Of a stretch of DNA of 19,466 nt, positions 1 through 7,689 are shown piece after piece. The stretch covers positions 1-19,466 of the forward strand of contig JALORT010000004.1 of NCBI GenBank assembly GCA_025458755.1, written 5' to 3'. Both the position numbers and the translations under genes were made by a program. The number at the start of each line of letters is the position of its first letter. The first letter of the stretch is position 1. A model generated the notes under the pieces. It saw only the letters and a list, made by a program, of their open reading frames with translations. It did not search any database and was not told the origin of the DNA. The stretch is from Methylotetracoccus sp. Lineage in GTDB: Bacteria; Pseudomonadota; Gammaproteobacteria; Methylococcales; Methylococcaceae.

Positions 1-2
1 AA

Positions 3-3002
3 GACCGCCTGGAGCAGTTCGGTCCGAACCGCCTGCCGCCGATCAAACGGCGCAGCGCCTGGCTGCGCCTCCTGCTGCAGTTCCACAACCTGTTGATCTA
101 TGTGCTGTTGGTTGCGGCACTGACGACCGCACTGCTGGGCGACTACGTCGATACCGCGGTCATCGGAGCTGTCGTGGTGCTGAATGCCCTGATCGGCTTC
201 ATTCAGGAAGGAAAGGCCGAGGCCGCGCTCGAGGCGGTCCGCAATCTGCTCTCGCCCTCGGCGAACGTGGTCAGAGACGGCCGGCGGACGACCGTGTCGG
301 CCGAGGACGTGGTACCGGGAGACCTTGTGCTGCTGCAGTCGGGCGACAAGGTTCCGGCTGACCTGCGACTGATCGAAACCCGCTCGCTGCGCATCGACGA
401 ATCGGTGCTGACGGGTGAATCGGTGCCGGTCGAAAAATCCATCGAACCGGTTGATTCCGGCGCGGCGACGGGCGACCGCCTATGCATGGGGTTTTCCGGC
501 ACGCTGGTGACCTACGGTCAGGGCATCGGCATCGTCGCCGCGACCGGCAGCAAGACCGAGATCGGCCATATCAGTACATTGCTGGCCGAGGTGGATACCT
601 TGGTCACACCTCTGCTGCGCAAGATCGAGCAGTTTGCCCGGTGGTTGACAGCCATCATCCTCGGTGCCGCGGCGGCGACGTTCGTCTTCGGCTGGGTGAC
701 CGAGAGCCTCGGTCTCGACGAATTGTTCATGGCGGCTGTCAGTCTGGCGGTCGCGGCCATCCCGGAAGGGTTGCCGGCCATCGTGACCATTACGCTCGCG
801 GTCGGGGTGCAGCGCATGGCGCAGCGCAAAGCGATTCTGCGCAAATTGCCGGCGGTCGAGACGCTCGGTTCGGTGACGGTCATCTGCTCCGACAAGACCG
901 GGACGCTGACGCGTAACGAGATGACCGTCCTGACGGTCGCTACCTCGGAGCACGAGTTTGGCGTCAGCGGGGCGGGCTACGATCCCTCGGGCGGGTTCAG
1001 TGTCGGGGGCGCCGAGGTGTTGGCGGCCGATTGTCCCGATCTGAAGGAATTGGCCCGTGCCGCGCTGCTCTGCAACGACGCGGCGCTGCACGACGACCAT
1101 GGTATTTGGCGGCTGGAAGGTGATCCCACCGAAGGCGCCCTGGTCGTTTTGGCACTGAAAGCGGGTCTCGATGCGGAGTTTGAGCGTCACTCCCTGCCCC
1201 GGATCGACGCGATTCCGTTCGAGTCCGAGCATCGGTTCATGGCGACTCTGCATCGGGATCACGCCGGTCACGGGCTGATTCTGCTGAAGGGTGCGCCGGA
1301 AATCGTTCTGGAGCGCTGTAACCATCAACACGTCGCGGGTAGGGACATACCGATCGATCCGTCGCTTTGGCACCAGCGCACGGAAGAGATTGCCGCGCGG
1401 GGGCAACGTCTATTGGCGCTGGCGATGAAACCGGTCCCGTCCCCGGGCCAGGCGCTGACGTTCGCCGACACCGACGGCGGTTTCAGTCTGCTCGGTGTGG
1501 TGGGCATGATCGACCCGCCGCGACCCGAGGCGGTCGAAGCGGTGGCACGCTGTCGCGGAGCCGGGATCAAGGTCAAGATGATCACCGGGGACCACAGCAT
1601 CACCGCCCGCGCGGTGGGAGCGCAACTGGGCATCGGTGATGGGACCCTGGCCCTGACCGGGGCGGAGATCGAGGAACTGGGCGATGCCCAGTTGCGGTCG
1701 GCCGCCGCCGGGATCGACGTGGTCGCGCGCGCCAATCCAGAGCATAAGCTGCGCCTGGTCAAGGTCCTCCGTGCGGAAGGCCACGTGGTTGCGATGACCG
1801 GAGACGGCGTCAACGACGCACCTGCACTAAAGGCAGCGGATATCGGCGTCGCGATGGGGCAGCGCGGTACCGAGGCGGCGAAAGAGGCTGCGGAGATGGT
1901 GCTGGCCGACGATAACTTCGCGACCATCGCCGCGGCGGTTCGGGAGGGGCGGACGGTTTATGACAACCTGCGCAAGACCATCCTGTTCGCGATCCCTACC
2001 AACGGCGGTCAAGCCGGCGTCATTATTGCCGCGATTTTGCTTGGTGCGGAGCTTCCGGTGACCCCGCTGCAGATTCTTTGGGTCAACCTGGTCATCGCCG
2101 TCACGCTGGCGCTGACGCTCGCTTTCGAGTCGCCTGAGGGGGATTTGATGCATCGGCCGCCGCGGCGTCCGACCGAGCCGCTGGTGACTGGTTACATGCT
2201 GTGGCGCATCACTTATGTCTCGTTGCTGCTCGTTGCGACAACCTTGTTCATGTATGAATGGGAACTCAATCGTGGCGAAGCGGTGGAGACCGCCCGGACG
2301 GCGGCCGTGAACACGCTGGTCGCGGGGCAATTGGTGTATTTGGTCAACAGCCGGTTCTTTTTCGGAAACAGCGTGTCGTGGCGTGCCTGGGTCGGCAATC
2401 GCTACGCCGTGTTGGCGATGCTGATCCTGGTCGGGGTGCAGTTGGTGTTCACTTATGCCCCGTTCATGCAGAACGCATTCGAGTCACGCGATCTCGACGG
2501 TGGGGCGTGGCTCCGCATTGCCGGCGCGGCTTTGGCGGTCTTCCTGGTCGTCGAGGTCGAGAAAAGCATCATGCGCTGGCGGGAACGGGGGCGACGAATG
2601 GCGGCGCCGGAGATCGTCCCTCGGCGGCCAGCGATCAGTGCGTCCGCACTGTTGGCGGGTGCTTTATGTCTCCTCGTGGCGATCCAATGGGGAGTCACGG
2701 CGACTCATGTATTCGCCGTCGTTGCCGACGGTGTGACATCGGTCATGGGTTTGGGTCTCGCCGCGCTGACGCTGATGTTGTCCGCCGTGCTGCTTGTTCA
2801 TGCCGCCGGAAGTCTGCGGGCCGGGCACGCTGTCGGTGCATCGCTGAATTTGATCGCGCCGGCCCTGTTGCTGGCGGCTGCGCACCATGCCCCCGGCTAC
2901 CCGTTTAGCGAGGACCATCTGCCTTGGCTGATCGTCGCCGCGACCGCACTGACCGCGCTCAGCGTCGTTTACCTCGCGCTGTCGCGACTTGGCGGCAGGT
3001 GA
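3..3002 (+). CDS. P-type cation-transporting ATPase (P2 family), 5'-truncated by window edge
   Basis: This is an ATP-driven cation pump of the inner membrane. The reading frame is open from base 3, giving DRLEQFGPNRLP and LLLQFHNLLIYVL, which is the usual cation-ATPase N-terminal segment, so the true start lies upstream. A TTG at 93 is internal and not the real start. Seen in order: TGES of the actuator domain (411-422), PEGLP in TM4 (762-776), the phosphorylation motif DKTGTLT (891-911), KGAPE in the nucleotide-binding domain, and the hinge TGDGVNDAP near 1797-1823. The overall pattern is closest to PacL/SERCA/PMR1-like P2A pumps. The residues matching SERCA Glu771 and Asp800 are Gln (2010-2012) and Ala (2097-2099), so Ca2+ specificity is doubtful. 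About 130 extra residues with several hydrophobic stretches follow the expected end (from about 2605). The transported ion is not known. Family call is firm, substrate is not. Confidence 0.95.
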   Translation, partial: DRLEQFGPNRLPPIKRRSAWLRLLLQFHNLLIYVLLVAALTTALLGDYVDTAVIGAVVVLNALIGFIQEGKAEAALEAVRNLLSPSANVVRDGRRTTVSAEDVVPGDLVLLQSGDKVPADLRLIETRSLRIDESVLTGESVPVEKSIEPVDSGAATGDRLCMGFSGTLVTYGQGIGIVAATGSKTEIGHISTLLAEVDTLVTPLLRKIEQFARWLTAIILGAAAATFVFGWVTESLGLDELFMAAVSLAVAAIPEGLPAIVTITLAVGVQRMAQRKAILRKLPAVETLGSVTVICSDKTGTLTRNEMTVLTVATSEHEFGVSGAGYDPSGGFSVGGAEVLAADCPDLKELARAALLCNDAALHDDHGIWRLEGDPTEGALVVLALKAGLDAEFERHSLPRIDAIPFESEHRFMATLHRDHAGHGLILLKGAPEIVLERCNHQHVAGRDIPIDPSLWHQRTEEIAARGQRLLALAMKPVPSPGQALTFADTDGGFSLLGVVGMIDPPRPEAVEAVARCRGAGIKVKMITGDHSITARAVGAQLGIGDGTLALTGAEIEELGDAQLRSAAAGIDVVARANPEHKLRLVKVLRAEGHVVAMTGDGVNDAPALKAADIGVAMGQRGTEAAKEAAEMVLADDNFATIAAAVREGRTVYDNLRKTILFAIPTNGGQAGVIIAAILLGAELPVTPLQILWVNLVIAVTLALTLAFESPEGDLMHRPPRRPTEPLVTGYMLWRITYVSLLLVATTLFMYEWELNRGEAVETARTAAVNTLVAGQLVYLVNSRFFFGNSVSWRAWVGNRYAVLAMLILVGVQLVFTYAPFMQNAFESRDLDGGAWLRIAGAALAVFLVVEVEKSIMRWRERGRRMAAPEIVPRRPAISASALLAGALCLLVAIQWGVTATHVFAVVADGVTSVMGLGLAALTLMLSAVLLVHAAGSLRAGHAVGASLNLIAPALLLAAAHHAPGYPFSEDHLPWLIVAATALTALSVVYLALSRLGGR

Positions 3003-3062
3003 CCGTCATGGAACCAAGCTAATGGGCGATCAATTGACGGTCACCCGCTGACGGTCACCCGC
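2998..3062. repeat. Tandem 14-bp repeat plus inverted copy at end of ATPase gene
   Basis: TGACGGTCACCCGC occurs twice head to tail (3035-3048 and 3049-3062). Its inverted form GGTGACCGTCA lies at 2998-3008, overlapping the TGA stop codon of the ATPase gene. The inverted copy can pair over 11 bp with either direct copy (loop 26 or 40 nt), giving two alternative hairpins. No T-tract follows, so an intrinsic terminator is possible but not shown. A regulator binding site or repeat remnant is also possible. Confidence 0.6.
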
Positions 3063-3160
3063 CTCTAGGGTGGTCGAAGATTTGCGCTGATCCGCATCGA
3101 GGTCGCTGAAACGTCAAAGAAAAAGTCTCTCGACAAGGTGGCAACAAAAGCAGAATTCTG

Positions 3161-3178
3161 TGTAAGATTTCGATTACA
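3161..3178. promoter_or_regulatory. Dyad TGTAA-N8-TTACA upstream of the small ORF
   Basis: An 18-bp interrupted palindrome, TGTAA then eight bases then TTACA, lies in an AT-richer stretch about 100 bases before the start at 3278. Its form and place fit a transcription factor operator. I found no convincing -35/-10 pair beside it, and the factor is unknown. The 275-base gap 3003-3277 holds this dyad and the repeats at its left end, and nothing else I can recognise. Confidence 0.25.
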
Positions 3179-3277
3179 AAGTCCCGGTTGTCTCGCCGGG
3201 CCCTCTGAGCAATAGCAAACCCGGAAACGGGGTAGATTATTGTCCGTCATCATTGCCCACAGAGTGAGAGAACTATC

Positions 3278-3625
3278 ATGGTCAAGAAAGCCACCCAAAC
3301 CGAAGAAGTCGTCGCCGAAGTTGTGACGGAAGAGTCCAAGGGACTCGCCAAAGTGATCAGCGAAAGTGCTGCTGATGCCTGCTCCGCAGCGTCCAACGTC
3401 CTTCCGGAAGCCGGTAAACTGGTCCGTAAGGTCGTTTACAAGGGCTTCTACTACGCCACCTACGGCGTCGTCTACAGCTCGATGGTCGTTGGCAGCCTGA
3501 TTCCGTCGCACAGCGCCGTCGGAGAAGGTCTGCATGACGGCGCCGCTGCCGCACGGAAGGATTTCGCGAGCCGTGGGGAAACGGTGACCGAGGCAGCCGC
3601 GACACCGAGCGCCGCCGCGGCTTGA
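3278..3625 (+). CDS. Small alanine-rich hypothetical protein (115 aa)
   Basis: I do not recognise this protein by name. It begins with a charged Lys/Glu segment (residues 1-25), then an alanine/serine-rich helix-like part, then an aromatic and hydrophobic core around residues 50-80 containing YKGFYYATYGVVYSS and GSLIPS, and ends in a low-complexity Ala-rich tail. No signal peptide is seen. The core could be one membrane-associated helix. A phasin-like or surface-associated role would fit the composition, but I have no motif to prove it. The ATG at 3278 has GAGAG seven bases upstream. It stands alone as a monocistronic unit, since a strong hairpin terminator follows 62 bases after its stop. 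Codon use and the isolated terminator argue that it is a real, probably well-expressed gene. Confidence 0.75.
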   Translation: MVKKATQTEEVVAEVVTEESKGLAKVISESAADACSAASNVLPEAGKLVRKVVYKGFYYATYGVVYSSMVVGSLIPSHSAVGEGLHDGAAAARKDFASRGETVTEAAATPSAAAA

Positions 3626-3687
3626 GCGCCTCGCGCTGAGTCAGCCCCGCGCCGGTGACCGAACCGGTAGCGCGGGCGAACCAACAA

Positions 3688-3714
3688 GTACAGAGCCCCG
3701 ACGGGGCTCTGTAC
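3688..3714 (+). terminator. Intrinsic terminator hairpin, perfect 12-bp stem
   Basis: GTACAGAGCCCC (3688-3699) and GGGGCTCTGTAC (3703-3714) pair perfectly over 12 bp around the loop GAC, followed by GCTTTCATCT, a weak T-tract. It sits between the end of the small ORF (3625) and the end of fdhE on the other strand (3793). It may therefore stop transcription from both sides, though the T-tract is poor in either direction. Confidence 0.8.
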
Positions 3715-3792
3715 GCTTTCATCTCGTAACACCCATGAGGGCGGCGTGTCCGCCGGGTCGGCGGAAACAGCGGATCGCTCTGGATGCTGCGG

Positions 3793-4677
3793 CTACGCGG
3801 CAGGAATCAGGAACGGATTTGCGCCGAACCGCTCGAAGCCGGCGTCGGCCAGCATGATGTCCAGCGCGAGGCTCGCCAGATCATCCGCGAACGGATCGAG
3901 CTTCGGGTCTTTTTCCAAATTCAGAATCTTCGAGTAGGTCCCGCACTGTCCGCAGGCTTCGGCCTTGACGGCCTGGTTCGATCCCTCGACGGCATAGTAA
4001 GCGATACCTTCGGTCGAGCCGCAGTGTATGCACCGGATGCGGGGCAGGTTCCACTGTGTAGCGCAGAGCCCGCAGCATAGATAGCGCAGGCCGTGCTCGG
4101 CGCCGCCCGCAGCGATCACGCTGACGACCGGCCGTGAACCGCACACCGGGCATTCACTCCTGTGCTCTGTACGTGGCGGCGCAATTCCGAGATGTGCACA
4201 CCACGCCGTCCATACGACCTGTAAGGCCGCACCGATGATCGCGGCGGTACCGGGATCGATCTGCGTGTAGTCGCCGACCAACACGGCCTTGGCCCAGCCG
4301 TCGACCTGCTCCGGGGGGGACTGCGACAGAGCGCCAATGACATTTGCGATTTCGGCCCCGTTGTTTCTGCAGCGGTCAGTCACAGTCTCCAGGGCCGACC
4401 GCCAATCGTGCGGAAGGACGCACCGATGAACACTGAGCCTCGGTAGGGAGTCGTCCGGAGCCCATCCCGTCAAGTCGTCTCCGGCGACTGCAACCGCGAA
4501 CTCCCGCGCCGCATCCTGCTGAGCGTCAGCGACTCCGGCGATGAATCGGAGGTACTCCGCCAGCGAGTGTTGTCTCGAAGCGAGATGGCGCAGGCGCTCG
4601 GCGCGACGCCTGAACTGCGTGTAGGGGTCCGGCAGGCGGAGAAACGGCACGTCTCCCGATGCCGCGGTTGCCGCCAT
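3793..4677 (-). CDS. fdhE: Formate dehydrogenase accessory protein FdhE
   Basis: FdhE is a cytoplasmic maturation factor needed for activity of the Tat-exported, membrane-bound formate dehydrogenases. The product is 294 aa, close to the usual length near 300. The C-terminal half carries the family's four rubredoxin-like CxxC pairs: C176/C179 (CPVCGSRP), C202/C205 (CCGLCATQW), C216/C219 (CIHCGS) and C242/C245 (CGQCGTYSKI). The tail DPFADDLASLALDIMLADAG is typical of the family. It starts 13 bases after the stop of the phosphatase gene upstream on the same strand, so the two are probably co-transcribed and translationally coupled. No strong Shine-Dalgarno precedes the ATG. Its likely client is the formate dehydrogenase at 16910-12197, 7 kb away. 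In Escherichia coli the equivalent gene follows fdoGHI directly. Confidence 0.95.
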   Translation of the reverse strand: MAATAASGDVPFLRLPDPYTQFRRRAERLRHLASRQHSLAEYLRFIAGVADAQQDAAREFAVAVAGDDLTGWAPDDSLPRLSVHRCVLPHDWRSALETVTDRCRNNGAEIANVIGALSQSPPEQVDGWAKAVLVGDYTQIDPGTAAIIGAALQVVWTAWCAHLGIAPPRTEHRSECPVCGSRPVVSVIAAGGAEHGLRYLCCGLCATQWNLPRIRCIHCGSTEGIAYYAVEGSNQAVKAEACGQCGTYSKILNLEKDPKLDPFADDLASLALDIMLADAGFERFGANPFLIPAA

Positions 4678-4690
4678 CAGCGCGGCCGTC

Positions 4691-5464
4691 TCAAGCAGCC
4701 GACGCCAGTTCGCGGACCAGGTGGGTCAGCTCCGCGAACCCTTCCAGTACCCAATCCGCCCGGCACGATCCGGAGTCTGCTTCATCGCGCCGGGTCACAC
4801 CGGTGAGCATCAGTACGGTCTTCATGCCTGCGTTGGCGCCCGCAGGAATATCGGTCTGGATGTTGTCCCCGACGGCGATCACTTCATTCGCCGAGAGGCC
4901 CAATCGGGTCAGCGACATGTCCATAATCAACCGCTCGGGCTTGCCAATGACCAAGGGTTTGACTCCGGAGCCGGCCTCCACCGCCGCGACGATCGACCCG
5001 GTGCCGGGTGTCACGCCATGTTCGCCCTTCAGGGTTTTGTCGGGATTGGTGGCGATGAACGTCGCGCCTCGCGCGATCAGGTTACAGGCAGTCTTGAGCT
5101 TGTCGTAATTGAACTGGCGGTCGAGGCTGACAACGACATAGTCGGGTGCATGGTCGGTGATCGTAAAGCCCGCCTTCTCCAGTTCGGAGGTCAATCCTTC
5201 CTCGCCGATGACGTAGGCGCTTCCCCGTTGCAAATACTGAACGGCGGCTTGGGATGACGTCAACACATCCTCAACGTCGCATGGAATGCCATATTCCCGC
5301 AAATGAGCGGCCACGTCCTCGGGCTTTCGGTTGGACCGGTTGGTGACAAACAGGCAAGCGATGTCCAGCTCTGCCAGCAATGAAACGAATTCGGCCGCAC
5401 CGGGGACCTGCTCCGTCCCCAAATAAACGGTCCCGTCGAGATCAAGAATCACACCACGCAGCAC
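4691..5464 (-). CDS. HAD-IIA family phosphatase, NagD/AraL-like
   Basis: This is a cytoplasmic haloacid dehalogenase-type sugar-phosphate or nucleotide phosphatase of 257 aa. All HAD motifs are visible. Motif I is DLDGTVYLG (nucleophile D8, acid D10), motif II is T41 in FVTNRSN, motif III is K175 in IGKPE, and motif IV is GDNIQTDI (D200, D205). The 150-residue cap between motifs II and III is the large C2 cap of the NagD/4-nitrophenylphosphatase group. The substrate cannot be told from sequence; UMP, phosphoglycolate and glycerol phosphate are choices known in the family. The start is GTG at 5464, chosen because GGAGGG lies about ten bases upstream and the first residues MLRGVILDLDG fit family N-termini. 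It is the first gene of a unit with fdhE, with no obvious functional link. Confidence 0.92.
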   Translation of the reverse strand: MLRGVILDLDGTVYLGTEQVPGAAEFVSLLAELDIACLFVTNRSNRKPEDVAAHLREYGIPCDVEDVLTSSQAAVQYLQRGSAYVIGEEGLTSELEKAGFTITDHAPDYVVVSLDRQFNYDKLKTACNLIARGATFIATNPDKTLKGEHGVTPGTGSIVAAVEAGSGVKPLVIGKPERLIMDMSLTRLGLSANEVIAVGDNIQTDIPAGANAGMKTVLMLTGVTRRDEADSGSCRADWVLEGFAELTHLVRELASAA

Positions 5465-5823
5465 GCTGCCGCCCTCCAGTCAAATAAAGTTGAATCCAGG
5501 CGCTTGGGCGCCGACCAAAAAAGGCTTGCAGCCTACGTTTACGTGGTGGGGCTGTCAATTGCTCGACAGGGTTGCCCACCGGATATGCGGCACAGAGGTT
5601 AATCGCGGGGTTGGAAGCCGCATACGCAGCCAGCGGTCTTGTGGTACCTGCGGCCCGGATACCGATATGGGACAATCTCCCGCGAATCACTCCGACTCGC
5701 CCGGCGAGTTCTTCAACTGTGACATGTGCAGCTGCAATTCCGGAGTGTTTCGAACGCCGTGGCGGGTGAGCCCGCAGCGCGATAAAACCAACAGCACTGA
5801 TACACGAGACACATGAGGCCCAA
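5465..5823. other. 359-base gap between divergent genes; inverted repeats only
   Basis: This stretch separates the divergent phosphatase and ABC transporter genes, so it should hold promoters for both. I see no credible gene; the open frames here give Cys/Ser/Pro/Arg-rich translations without domains. Two dyads stand out. The first is an 8-bp inverted repeat TATGCGGC/GCCGCATA (5584-5591 and 5617-5624, loop 25). The second is a near-perfect palindrome ACTCGCC-C-GGCGAGT (5695-5709). A small hairpin GCGGG-TGAG-CCCGC lies at 5762-5775, just before the transporter. No clear sigma-70 promoter was recognised. Confidence 0.5.
5695..5709. promoter_or_regulatory. 15-bp palindrome, possible operator
   Basis: ACTCGCC, one base, then GGCGAGT form a complete dyad with 7-bp arms 114 bases before the transporter start codon. 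A single-base spacer is too short for an RNA hairpin but suits a dimeric DNA-binding protein. The regulator is unknown and chance occurrence in GC-rich DNA cannot be excluded. Confidence 0.25.
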
Positions 5824-7560
5824 ATGCTGCGCATTCCCATCAATGAACAAGGTTGGGGGCTTTTTCTCCAGCTGCTTAAGAATCTCGCGCGTTCAGAAAT
5901 CGGTGGCAAGGCCATCGGTCTTTTCGTCCTGCTGGCCGCCTTGCTCATCGGCGTCAATGGACTGAATGTACTGAACAGCTACGTCGGACGCGACTTCATG
6001 ACCGCGATCGCCAATCGGGACATGAATCAGTACGTCGTCGAAGCGGGTCTCTACCTCGGCGTATTTGCGGCATCGACCGTTGTGGCCGTGTATGTCCGCT
6101 ATGCCGAGGAGAGCTTGGGTCTGCTGTGGCGCGAATGGATGACACGTCGATTCGTCGAGCTGTACCTACAGTATCCGACCTACTACCGGATGAATGATGC
6201 CCTGATCAGAAGCACGGGTATGGAACATCCCGACCAGCGGATCGCGGACGATGTGCGGAGCTTCACGACGACGACGCTGTCGTTCGTGCTGATGTTGCTG
6301 AATGGGCTCTTCACCGTGGTCGCATTTTCCAGCGTGCTCTGGCGGATCAGCCCGACGTTGTTCGGTGTCGCGGTGCTGTATGCCGTGGTCGGATCGCTGC
6401 TTGCGGTCCGCCTCGGAAGCACGCTGGTCGACCTGAATAATTCCCAACTGGATAAGGAGGCGGGTTTTCGTGCCGGACTGCTCCATGTGACCGAACGTGC
6501 CGAATCGATCGCGCTGCTACACCGGGAGAAGCCTCTGCTGAAGCGGTTGTTCCGCCGTCTCGACGACTTGGTGAACAATTTCCGACGAATCATTCGCGTC
6601 AACCGAAATCTCGGTTTTTTCATCACCGGCTACAACTATCTGATGCAAGTTCTGCCGATCTTGCTGGTTGCGCCCTTGTTTATGCGGAGCGAAATCGAAT
6701 TCGGTGTGGTGACACAGTCGGCGATGGCGTTCATCACATTGGTGTCGGCGTTCTCGCTAATCATCACCCAGTTTCAGTCGATCTCATCGTTCATGGCGGT
6801 GGTGCAGCGTTTGATCAATCTGTGGTACGGGATCGAACTCGCTCAGACCGAGACGGTTTCCGGCATCGACTGGTCCGAGAACGGCGAGGCCGTCGCCTAT
6901 GAAAATCTCACGCTGCGCTCGACGAGCGATGGACACGTCATCCTCAAGGACCTGTCGGCCACGATGCCGCAGGGGCAGCGGACGTTGATCACCTGCGTGG
7001 ACAATGCGACGAAGGAGTCCCTTTTCAAAGCCACCGCCGGCATCCTGGACATCGGGACGGGCCGGGTGCTCCGGCCTCGGATGAGTCGAATCCTGTTCCT
7101 GCCCGAGCGCGCGTATCTGCCTCCGGGAACCTTGCGCGAGGCGCTCGTTTCCGGCACTTCGGATGCCGCATTGACGGACGAACAGATCGTCGACACGCTC
7201 AAATCGCTGAGTGCGGAAGCGATCTTGCAGCGTGCCGGTGGACTCGACAGGGAAAATGAATGGGACAGCCTGCTGTCGGTCCAGGAACAGCAGGTCATTT
7301 CGTTGGCGCGGATACTCCTTGCCTCGCCCCAATTCGCCGTGATCGATCTGCCGAGTACCGATCTGAACCGGGAAAAGATGCAGCACATGCTTCGAAAGCT
7401 GACGGAGGCGAATATCTCCTATTTGGTCATGGGTCGTCCAGGTCAGCAGAACGCCGAGGACCGGGCGGAGCACTATGACGCCGTTCTTGAGATCGACATC
7501 GACGGAAAATGGGCGTGGCAGGCGACAAGTGGGCTGGAGCGTCAGAATCCTCCCGTTTGA
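5824..7560 (+). CDS. SbmA/YddA-type ABC transporter with degenerate ATPase domain
   Basis: This is an inner-membrane half-transporter of 578 aa. Residues 1-330 form the ABC_membrane_2/SbmA_BacA-type membrane domain, with hydrophobic segments and the family signatures SYVGRDFMTAI (52-62), EHPDQRIADDV (134-144) and FQSISSFMAVVQRL. Residues 355-570 have the layout of a nucleotide-binding domain but are badly altered. Walker A reads CVDNATKE (391-398), keeping only the Lys. The Q-loop Gln is Glu (FLPERAYLPPGTLRE). The signature reads LSVQEQQ in place of LSGGEQQ. Walker B is FAVIDLP, with Leu at the catalytic Glu, and the switch His is absent (VMGRPG). The frame is intact throughout, with neither stop nor frameshift, so it is not an ordinary pseudogene. 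ATG at 5824 has GAGG close upstream. It appears to be a single-gene unit; the substrate is unknown, while relatives carry peptides or vitamin-like compounds. Confidence 0.88.
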   Translation: MLRIPINEQGWGLFLQLLKNLARSEIGGKAIGLFVLLAALLIGVNGLNVLNSYVGRDFMTAIANRDMNQYVVEAGLYLGVFAASTVVAVYVRYAEESLGLLWREWMTRRFVELYLQYPTYYRMNDALIRSTGMEHPDQRIADDVRSFTTTTLSFVLMLLNGLFTVVAFSSVLWRISPTLFGVAVLYAVVGSLLAVRLGSTLVDLNNSQLDKEAGFRAGLLHVTERAESIALLHREKPLLKRLFRRLDDLVNNFRRIIRVNRNLGFFITGYNYLMQVLPILLVAPLFMRSEIEFGVVTQSAMAFITLVSAFSLIITQFQSISSFMAVVQRLINLWYGIELAQTETVSGIDWSENGEAVAYENLTLRSTSDGHVILKDLSATMPQGQRTLITCVDNATKESLFKATAGILDIGTGRVLRPRMSRILFLPERAYLPPGTLREALVSGTSDAALTDEQIVDTLKSLSAEAILQRAGGLDRENEWDSLLSVQEQQVISLARILLASPQFAVIDLPSTDLNREKMQHMLRKLTEANISYLVMGRPGQQNAEDRAEHYDAVLEIDIDGKWAWQATSGLERQNPPV

Positions 7561-7689
7561 GTATCCACCCGCTTCGGGCCAGCAGGCTGTTATGTCCGTG
7601 GATTCACAGCTCGCTGGACTTGGCTCTCTCTCGGGTCGGCGGCAAGCCGTGTTCACCCGAATGTTTTTGGCCTGCCGGGGTGTGCTGGC

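Noticed and set aside
480-1406. Minus-strand open frame of 308 codons inside the P-type ATPase
   Set aside because: Shadow of the conserved ATPase domains on the other strand; Arg/Gln-rich and without motifs.
6784-7656. Minus-strand open frame of 290 codons opposite the degenerate ATPase domain
   Set aside because: I considered whether this is the real gene, given the altered motifs. The plus frame still aligns with the SbmA/YddA family over its full length, while the minus frame has no features.
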